Positions 1 to 5,802 of a stretch of 11,479 nucleotides of DNA are shown piece after piece. The stretch's first letter is position 1, and each line of letters opens with the position of its first letter. The notes below the pieces were generated by a model that was not told the origin of the DNA, did no database searches, and was given only the letters and a program-made list of their open reading frames with translations. The stretch comes from Spirochaetales bacterium (GTDB taxonomy: Bacteria > Spirochaetota > Spirochaetia > DSM-27196 > PWMO01). The stretch lies in NCBI GenBank assembly GCA_007130025.1, contig SLTF01000446.1, positions 1-11,479 on the forward strand, read 5' to 3'. The position numbers were made by a program, and so were the translations under genes.

Positions 1-1149
1 AATCGTGGTGTGCGTCTCGAGCGCGGGGTGGGTATCCCCGATCGCGTCATCGGGAGTGGCTTCTTCATCGACCGCCGCGGCTATCTGATCACCAACTATC
101 ACGTAATCGAGAGCGAGGTGGACCCGACCTATCGGGGGTTCTCCAGACTTTTCGTTCGACTTCCCGGCGCGATTGATCGGCGGATACCGGCCCGCGTGGT
201 GGGGTATAACCGCATTTTTGACATCGCCCTGCTGAAAGTTGAGATTGATCCGAGTTACATTTTTTCCTTCACGGAGATCCGAACCCTCGAACCGGGGACT
301 CAGATTTTTGCCATTGGATCGCCCGGTGGTTTGGAGAACAGTATCACCTCAGGGATTATCTCCGCCACGGGACGACGGTTTCTGCAACTTGGCGACGCGA
401 TGCAGGTGGACGTGCCGGTGAATCCCGGGAACTCGGGCGGCCCGGTGGTGAATCGTGACGGAGACCTGGTGGGGGTGGTATTCGCCGGAATTCCGCAGTT
501 TCAGGGAGTGAACTTTGCGATTCCGTCGTTCTGGATCAACCATTTTCTTCCCCAGCTCTACCACGAGGGAGAGGTTGAGCACGCGTGGATGGGTGTGGCA
601 GTACATGAAACCGCGGAGCGCGAGCTACAGATCATTTTCGTTGCTCCCGGCAGTCCCGCGGATCGTGCCGGAATTCGCTCCGGGGATGTGCTGCTGGACG
701 TGGCCGGCTGGCGTCCCACCCGGATCAATGATGCGCAGACCGTACTCCTCGACCGGATACCCGGCGAGCTCGTAAACGTCCGGATCCGCCGAAACGGTGC
801 GGAGTTGGAGCGCCGGGTGGCGGTTTCCGTGCGTCCGTTCAGCCCGATCGAGGATCTTCTGGATCGCGTCAGCACCGAAGAGCTGTTTCCTCCGCTGTTT
901 GGCATGGAGACCAGCAATATCAGCACCAACCGATGGCAGCGCAACTTTGTGGTAACCCACGTCTATCCGGGAATGCTCGCTGATGAATCAGGACTCTCGG
1001 CCCAGGACCCATTTTCACTTCAGAACTGGCGCGTCGATCTTGACCGTCGGATCGCCTTTCTTCAGATCATCATCCGGCAGCGGCGTGCCGGGTTTCTGGA
1101 GAGCGGGCTGCAGCTCGCTACCTTCTTAGAAAGAGATAATTTTCTCTAA
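1..1149 (+). CDS. HtrA/Deg-like serine protease with PDZ domains (5' partial)
   Basis: This is the C-terminal 382 residues of a trypsin-fold serine protease of the HtrA/DegP/DegQ type, which in Gram-negative bacteria degrades or refolds damaged envelope proteins. The frame is open to the first base, and only about 17 residues precede the GSGFFID strand. The signal peptide and N-terminus therefore lie upstream, and the GTG at 10 is not a credible start. The catalytic triad is visible, in window codon numbering: His34 in TNYHVI, Asp74 in FDIALLKV and Ser145 in GNSGGPVV. A canonical PDZ domain follows at about 195-280 (APGSPADRAGIRSGDVLL). A second, diverged PDZ-like segment at about 300-376 contains VYPGMLADESGL. 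The gene ends in TAA. It is probably a separate transcription unit from the chemotaxis genes 76 nt downstream. The family call is firm; assignment to degP, degQ or degS is not possible, so no symbol is given. Confidence 0.9.
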   Translation, partial: NRGVRLERGVGIPDRVIGSGFFIDRRGYLITNYHVIESEVDPTYRGFSRLFVRLPGAIDRRIPARVVGYNRIFDIALLKVEIDPSYIFSFTEIRTLEPGTQIFAIGSPGGLENSITSGIISATGRRFLQLGDAMQVDVPVNPGNSGGPVVNRDGDLVGVVFAGIPQFQGVNFAIPSFWINHFLPQLYHEGEVEHAWMGVAVHETAERELQIIFVAPGSPADRAGIRSGDVLLDVAGWRPTRINDAQTVLLDRIPGELVNVRIRRNGAELERRVAVSVRPFSPIEDLLDRVSTEELFPPLFGMETSNISTNRWQRNFVVTHVYPGMLADESGLSAQDPFSLQNWRVDLDRRIAFLQIIIRQRRAGFLESGLQLATFLERDNFL

Positions 1150-1166
1150 TTTCCTCTTCACCTCCG

Positions 1167-1195
1167 TTCCAATATTCTCCGATTTGTAGTATACT
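1167..1195 (+). promoter_or_regulatory. Putative sigma70-type promoter of the STAS-che operon
   Basis: The -35-like TTCCAA (1167-1172) and the -10-like TATACT (1190-1195, 5 of 6 consensus bases) are separated by 17 nt. Transcription would begin near 1202, giving a leader of about 24 nt before the STAS start codon. The -35 match is weak (3 of 6). No flagellar sigma28 motif (TAAA-N15-GCCGATAA type) is seen here. Inference from pattern only. Confidence 0.45.
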
Positions 1196-1225
1196 GTCGT
1201 CGACCCTGTGCAAAAGGACGGGATA

Positions 1226-1612
1226 ATGACAGAAAACGGATCACTCAAAGTAATCACTCTTGACCGACGGGTAACCATCGATCGGGCAGAATCGCTTCGC
1301 GAGGTGCTGCTCGACGCGGTCGCCAACGCTGACAGTCTGCTGGTCAACCTTTCTCACGTCGAAGTGATCGACCTGACGGCGATACACCTGCTCTACGCCG
1401 CAAAGCGACAGGCGCGTTCCGAGAAAAAGCGGTTCGAGTTCACCGGAACGGTGCCGGAAGCGGTGCGGGAAGCGCTTGAGCACGGCGGGTTCTGTAAACG
1501 GGCCCCCGACGATGGACCTGACCTTGGCTCGGCTCTCCTGGACTTTGAACGACCCGCTGCCGACAGCGCGACTGATCGATCCCCGAAAAAACAGGGCGTT
1601 CGCCATGGATAA
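1226..1612 (+). CDS. STAS-domain protein (anti-sigma-antagonist fold)
   Basis: This is a 128-residue protein with a single STAS domain (about residues 6-108), the fold of SpoIIAA/RsbV anti-sigma factor antagonists and of regulatory STAS proteins beside chemotaxis genes. The strand pattern LKVITLDRRVTIDRAESL, then LLVNLSHVEVIDLTAIHLL, then a basic helix, is typical. Where partner-switch antagonists have Asp-Ser-Ser-Gly with a phosphorylatable Ser, this protein has D49-L50-T51-A52, so the usual phospho-serine is absent. The C-terminal 20 or so residues are charged and probably disordered. The ATG at 1226 is preferred over the in-frame GTG at 1208 because AGGA (1215-1218) sits 7 nt before it. 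The stop overlaps the cheA start by 8 nt, implying translational coupling. The role is unknown: it could modulate CheA or link chemotaxis to a sigma or kinase switch. Confidence 0.8.
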   Translation: MTENGSLKVITLDRRVTIDRAESLREVLLDAVANADSLLVNLSHVEVIDLTAIHLLYAAKRQARSEKKRFEFTGTVPEAVREALEHGGFCKRAPDDGPDLGSALLDFERPAADSATDRSPKKQGVRHG

Positions 1613-3755
1613 GTTCAAGGAAAACTTCCGCGAAGAAGCGTACGACCTGCTCAACAACCTCGAGCATTCCCTGCTGGAGTTGGAACAAGATCCAACCAAT
1701 CGTGAAGAGATTTCTGCGGTGTTTCGCTGCATGCATACGATCAAGGGCTCTGCGGCGATGTTTGGGTTTCAGGACATTTCCAACTTTGCCCACGAAATCG
1801 AGACCGTTCTGGAGTTGGTACGTGACGGGTCTCTCACGCTGGATGTGAACCTGATCAATATCACGCTGGCGGTTCGGGACCATATTCGTGCTCTGTTGGA
1901 CGGCAACGGAGAGGCCGACGGCGGTCTTTCCGCGCACTCGAAGGTAATTGTTTCGCAGCTGCAACAGTACGTTTCCGATCAGACGCGCGGACCTCAGTCC
2001 CACGCGATAACACCGGTACCTGCCGAGGCAACCCGGTCGATTGGGAAGGATGACGCGTCACACGACTCCGGCGTTCCTGTTGGAAGCGATGGAGACGATC
2101 TGGATCACTTCGTCACCTACCGCATTCGGTTTTCTCCCAAACCCGACATCTACCTGAATGGGACCAATCCGCTGCTTCTTCTCGGCGAGCTGGCTGAAAT
2201 GGGAGAATGCACGATCGTTCCCTATCTTGGGCGGGTTCCCAAATTGACCGAGATTGATCCGTTACAGTGCCTGGTTTCCTGGGACGTGTTGCTGACTACG
2301 AGAAAGTCCACCAATGCGGTTCGCGATGTATTCATTTTCATCGAGGATTCGGCCGACCTGTCCGTGGAATCAATCGACGATCTTTCGTCAATTGATGACG
2401 GTCCCCATCGTCGACTGGGCGAGATCCTTGCCGAGCGTGGCGTGGTCGACCTGGAAACCGTTGAGCGCGCCGCGGGTACGCAGAAGCGACTGGGTCAAAT
2501 GCTCGTTGAACAGGGGGTCGCGGAACAGGACGTTCAGGCCGCGCTGGAAGAGCAGCAGCACGTTCAGCGCTCGCGCGAGCGGGTGCAGAATGAAATGGCC
2601 ACGTCGAGTATTCGTGTTGGTTCAGATAAGCTCGACGTGATGGTTGATCTGGTAGGAGAGATCGTGACCCTTCAGGCGCGGTTGACCCAGACGGCGAAGC
2701 AGCTGGATAACCCGTTTCTCACCTCGTTGTCGGAGAACTTCGAGCGCCTGACGGACGAGCTTCGGGACAGTACCATGAGTATTCGGATGGTACCGATGGG
2801 GTCTACGTTCAGCAAGTTCCGACGACTGGTGCGCGACCTTTCCCAGGAGCTTGGGAAACAAGTCGAGATGATCACAACGGGGGGCGAGACCGAGCTGGAC
2901 AAAACGGTGATCGACCGTCTGAACGATCCCCTCGTCCACATCATCCGCAACTGCGTTGACCACGGACTGGAGTCACCGGAAGAGCGCACTCGAACAAAAA
3001 AACCGGCAAGCGGTACGATCAGGCTTTCGGCAGCACACTCGGGCGCGTCGGTGGTGATCACCATTGAGGACGACGGTGCCGGCCTCAACCGGGAAAAAAT
3101 CCTTGCAAAAGCGCGCGATCGGGGACTGGTTGCGGCAAACGCCGAGCTGAGCGAATCTGATATTCTGCATTTGATCTTTTCACCCGGGTTTTCGACGGCG
3201 CGGGCGGTTACGCAGGTCTCGGGACGCGGGGTTGGATTGGATGTAGTCAAGAAAGAGATTGAATCGCTTGGCGGGAACGTGTCGGTCGAGTCAACGGCAG
3301 GAATCGGCACGCGGATGAAGCTGACCATACCGTTGACGCTGGCAATCATCGACGGACTCCTGGTGGAGATTAACGGCCGGGGTTTCGTGTTCCCTCTGCA
3401 GGCGGTGCAGGAGTGCATCGAACTCAGTGCCGAGATGCGCAACGAGCAGAACGGGAGAAAAATCATCAATAACCGGGGGGCTGTCCTGCCGTACGTGCGG
3501 CTGCGGGATGTGTTTTCCGTGTCGGGCGACCTGCCCCCCATTGAGCAGGTGGTTGTGGTCCATAGCCCGGATGGAGCGATCGGCTTTGTGGTAGACGAAG
3601 TAGTGGGCGACCTCCAGACCGTGATCAAGAATATGGGACGACTCTATCGCAATCTCGAGGGAATCTCGGGGGCGACAATTCTTGGCGACGGGTCCGTCGC
3701 GTTGATTCTCGATGTCCACCGCCTCGGCACGCTCGCCGTGCCCGTGCGGGCGTGA
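1605..3755 (+). CDS. cheA: Chemotaxis histidine kinase CheA
   Basis: A 716-residue CheA, the cytoplasmic kinase that is controlled by receptors through CheW and phosphorylates CheY and CheB. Domains in order: P1/Hpt at 1-125 with phospho-accepting His44 in MHTIKGSA; acidic linker; a P2-like ferredoxin-fold response-regulator-binding domain at about 169-256; two tandem RLG-type repeats at 270-293 and 295-318; P3 dimerisation at about 335-395; P4 ATPase with N-box DPLVHIIRNCVDHGLE, G1 DDGAGL (489-494) and G2 GRGVGLDVV (540-548); and P5 CheW-like domain at about 575-710. All catalytic motifs look intact. The ATG at 1605 is chosen because the Hpt helix begins right there and AGGG lies 8 nt upstream. 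The in-frame ATG at 1476 would overlap the STAS gene by 137 nt and add an unconserved tail. The RLG-type repeats are not part of classical enteric CheA. Confidence 0.96.
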   Translation: MDKFKENFREEAYDLLNNLEHSLLELEQDPTNREEISAVFRCMHTIKGSAAMFGFQDISNFAHEIETVLELVRDGSLTLDVNLINITLAVRDHIRALLDGNGEADGGLSAHSKVIVSQLQQYVSDQTRGPQSHAITPVPAEATRSIGKDDASHDSGVPVGSDGDDLDHFVTYRIRFSPKPDIYLNGTNPLLLLGELAEMGECTIVPYLGRVPKLTEIDPLQCLVSWDVLLTTRKSTNAVRDVFIFIEDSADLSVESIDDLSSIDDGPHRRLGEILAERGVVDLETVERAAGTQKRLGQMLVEQGVAEQDVQAALEEQQHVQRSRERVQNEMATSSIRVGSDKLDVMVDLVGEIVTLQARLTQTAKQLDNPFLTSLSENFERLTDELRDSTMSIRMVPMGSTFSKFRRLVRDLSQELGKQVEMITTGGETELDKTVIDRLNDPLVHIIRNCVDHGLESPEERTRTKKPASGTIRLSAAHSGASVVITIEDDGAGLNREKILAKARDRGLVAANAELSESDILHLIFSPGFSTARAVTQVSGRGVGLDVVKKEIESLGGNVSVESTAGIGTRMKLTIPLTLAIIDGLLVEINGRGFVFPLQAVQECIELSAEMRNEQNGRKIINNRGAVLPYVRLRDVFSVSGDLPPIEQVVVVHSPDGAIGFVVDEVVGDLQTVIKNMGRLYRNLEGISGATILGDGSVALILDVHRLGTLAVPVRA

Positions 3756-3760
3756 GGTGA
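3754..3760 (+). promoter_or_regulatory. Shine-Dalgarno sequence deciding the cheR start
   Basis: GAGGTGA overlaps the cheA stop codon. Its GAGG core ends 5 nt before the GTG at 3763, which supports that codon rather than the in-frame ATG at 3712 inside cheA. The arrangement would couple cheR translation to termination on cheA. Confidence 0.5.
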
Positions 3761-3762
3761 CC

Positions 3763-4689
3763 GTGCACACGCGAAGCCATGACACAACACCCGTGAGTGG
3801 CCGCGGCCTTGACGGCGGCAAGGAAGAAGCTTCGGATATCACCCGAACGCCGGGCATTGCGGGGTTGTCCGATAATCAGTTCCGGCGGCTGAGCACCTAT
3901 ATCGAAGGCGAACTCGGGATACGAATGCCGCCCGCCAAGCGAATCATGCTGGAATCCCGACTCTACAAGCGGATCCGGCTCATGAAGCTCGAAGGCTTCG
4001 AACAGTATCTGGAGTTTGTATTTGACCCCGCGCAGAAGAACGGTGAGTTGCTGCACATGATTGATGCGGTTACCACCAACAAGACCGATTTCTTCCGGGA
4101 GTCGGACCACTTTGACTTCCTGTCGCGCCGACTGCTGGCCGAACGGTACGGCGATCACTGGGGTGTTCGTACTCCGTTTCGAGTATGGTCAACCGCGTCA
4201 TCTACCGGAGAAGAACCGTACACGCTGGCGATGGTTCTGCAGGAGTTCCGGGAACAGCATCGGGATTTCTCGTACCAAATTCTTGGAACCGACATCTCGA
4301 CCCAGGTCCTGGAGCGGGGCCGAAAGGCGGTTTACACCGAGGACCGCGTGGCTCCGGTGCCGGAAGCGATGCGCAAAAAATATCTCCTTCGCAGCAAGGA
4401 TCGCGAAAGCAGGCTGGTACGGGTCAAGCCCGAATTGCGAGCCCGGGTACTCTTCCATCGTCTGAATCTCATGGATGAGGATTTCGGAATTCGCGATCTG
4501 TTTGAGGTCATCTTCTGCCGGAACGTGATCATTTATTTCGATCGCGAGAACCAGACCCGGCTGCTCCGCAAGCTCTATCGGCAGCTGCGACCAGGCGGAT
4601 ACCTGTTCCTTGGGCATTCGGAAACGCTTGCAGGCATGGAGCTTCCGGTAGTTTCCGTGGCGCCAACCATCTATCGCAAACCGGAGTGA
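3763..4689 (+). CDS. cheR: Chemotaxis protein methyltransferase CheR
   Basis: A 308-residue CheR, which transfers methyl groups from S-adenosylmethionine to glutamates of chemoreceptors during adaptation. The N-terminal 35 residues are unconserved. The alpha-helical CheR_N domain covers about 36-95, and the methyltransferase domain covers about 100-305. Visible motifs are TTNKTDFFRE (104-113), the SAM-binding STASSTGEEPYTLAM (143-157), GTDIST (175-180), FCRNVIIYFD (251-260) and GHSETL (284-289). The glycine-rich SAM loop reads S-T-A-S-S-T-G-E-E, where most relatives have S-A-G-C-S-T-G-E-E. The core STGEE is kept, so activity is likely. The start is GTG at 3763, 7 nt after the cheA stop, next to a GAGG sequence; the ATG at 3712 or GTG at 3793 remain possible. 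The gene stops 8 nt before cheB. No TPR or receptor-tethering extension is present. Confidence 0.95.
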   Translation: MHTRSHDTTPVSGRGLDGGKEEASDITRTPGIAGLSDNQFRRLSTYIEGELGIRMPPAKRIMLESRLYKRIRLMKLEGFEQYLEFVFDPAQKNGELLHMIDAVTTNKTDFFRESDHFDFLSRRLLAERYGDHWGVRTPFRVWSTASSTGEEPYTLAMVLQEFREQHRDFSYQILGTDISTQVLERGRKAVYTEDRVAPVPEAMRKKYLLRSKDRESRLVRVKPELRARVLFHRLNLMDEDFGIRDLFEVIFCRNVIIYFDRENQTRLLRKLYRQLRPGGYLFLGHSETLAGMELPVVSVAPTIYRKPE

Positions 4690-4697
4690 GGAAAGTC

Positions 4698-5777
4698 ATG
4701 CCCGACCCGATTAAAGTGATGATCGTCGATGATTCGGCCGTCGTGAGGGAAACGCTGAAGACCCTGCTGCAGGACGATCCCGATATCGAGGTGGTTGCCA
4801 CCGCTTCCGATCCGATCATCGCCGCAAAGAAGCTCGAGACGCTGATTCCGGATGTGATTACCCTGGACATCGAAATGCCCCGGATGGACGGCATCAGTTT
4901 TCTCAAGCAACTGATGAGCCAGCATCCGATCCCGGTGGTGATCTGCTCGTCACAGGCGGGATCAGGATCGGGAAACGCGTTGCAGGCGCTCGAGTATGGA
5001 GCCGTCGATATCATCGAAAAACCCAAGATGGGTACCAAACAGTTTCTCGAAGAGTCAAAGGTTCGGATTCGTGACGTCGTGAAGGCCGCACATCTTTCCA
5101 AGGTGAAGAAGATCAACCCTGCCGCCGGTGCGCGTATGGACGTTTCTCCCAAGCTGACCGCCGACGCGGTACTGCCGCCGGTGCGGACTCATGCGGTGAT
5201 CGAGACAACCGAGCGCGTCATTGTGGTTGGAGCTTCTACCGGAGGAACCGAGGCGTTGCGTGAGTTTCTTGAGGCGTTGCCGGTCGACTCGCCGGGAATA
5301 GTGATTGTGCAGCACATGCCGGAGAACTTCACGGCGGCCTTCGCCCGGCGTCTCGACGGGTTGTGTCGCATAACGGTGAAAGAGGCGGAGGATAATGACA
5401 CGGTGGTCCGTGGCAGAGCCCTCATTGCACCGGGGAATCGCCACTGTCTGCTCAAGCGAAGCGGCGCCCGTTACTATGCTGAGGTTCGCGATGGGCCGCT
5501 GGTAAGTCGGCACCGCCCGTCGGTTGATGTACTGTTTCGCTCCGCGGCACGCTACGCGGGAAAGAATGCCGTTGGTATCATCATGACGGGAATGGGCGAC
5601 GATGGAGCCCGCGGGATGCTCGAGATGAAGGAAGCGGGAGCCTACAATATCGCGCAAGACGAGCAGTCCTGCGTGGTATACGGAATGCCAAACGAAGCGG
5701 TAAAGCGGAATGCCGTCGACAAGATTCTTCCGCTTTCGGGTATTGCCGGACATATGTTACGCGTTGCAGCACAGTGA
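4698..5777 (+). CDS. cheB: Chemotaxis response regulator protein-glutamate methylesterase CheB
   Basis: A 359-residue CheB, which demethylates (and deamidates) chemoreceptor glutamates when phosphorylated by CheA, opposing CheR. The receiver domain (about 5-125) has the acidic pair D11-D12, phospho-acceptor Asp57 in LDIEMPRMDG and Lys108 in EKPKMG. A Pro/Ala-containing linker at about 135-170 leads to the methylesterase domain (about 172-357). There the catalytic triad is visible: Ser180 in VGASTGGTEAL, His206 in QHMPENFT and Asp302 in MTGMGDDGARGM. Length and layout are those of full-length CheB. The ATG at 4698 is preferred because AGGA lies 5 nt upstream. An in-frame GTG at 4686 would overlap the cheR stop as GTGA and add only four residues. 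The gene belongs to the same operon as cheA and cheR. No CheD gene is found nearby. Confidence 0.96.
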   Translation: MPDPIKVMIVDDSAVVRETLKTLLQDDPDIEVVATASDPIIAAKKLETLIPDVITLDIEMPRMDGISFLKQLMSQHPIPVVICSSQAGSGSGNALQALEYGAVDIIEKPKMGTKQFLEESKVRIRDVVKAAHLSKVKKINPAAGARMDVSPKLTADAVLPPVRTHAVIETTERVIVVGASTGGTEALREFLEALPVDSPGIVIVQHMPENFTAAFARRLDGLCRITVKEAEDNDTVVRGRALIAPGNRHCLLKRSGARYYAEVRDGPLVSRHRPSVDVLFRSAARYAGKNAVGIIMTGMGDDGARGMLEMKEAGAYNIAQDEQSCVVYGMPNEAVKRNAVDKILPLSGIAGHMLRVAAQ

Positions 5778-5802
5778 CGGGTACGGTACGGGTGGATTCA
5801 GG

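Noticed and set aside
1128..1147. Short inverted repeat (AGAGA / TCTCT) at the end of the protease gene as a terminator
   Set aside because: The stem is only 5 bp, AT-rich and lies within the coding end, and an equally good alternative pairing exists. No T-run of the kind seen in intrinsic terminators follows it.
1476..1604. Upstream in-frame ATG giving a 759-residue CheA
   Set aside because: It lies deep within the STAS gene and adds an unconserved tail. The Hpt domain begins directly at the ATG at 1605, which also has an AGGG sequence upstream.
2672..3628. Long open frame of 318 residues on the minus strand opposite cheA
   Set aside because: It is Ser/Arg/Pro-rich with no recognisable motif and lies fully opposite the conserved CheA kinase core, so it is a GC-driven shadow frame.
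5710..5802. Upstream in-frame start extending the first hybrid kinase into cheB
   Set aside because: The extra 31 residues overlap the cheB end and are unlike a receiver N-terminus. The ATG at 5803 begins exactly at the first receiver strand and has GGTGGA 6 nt upstream.
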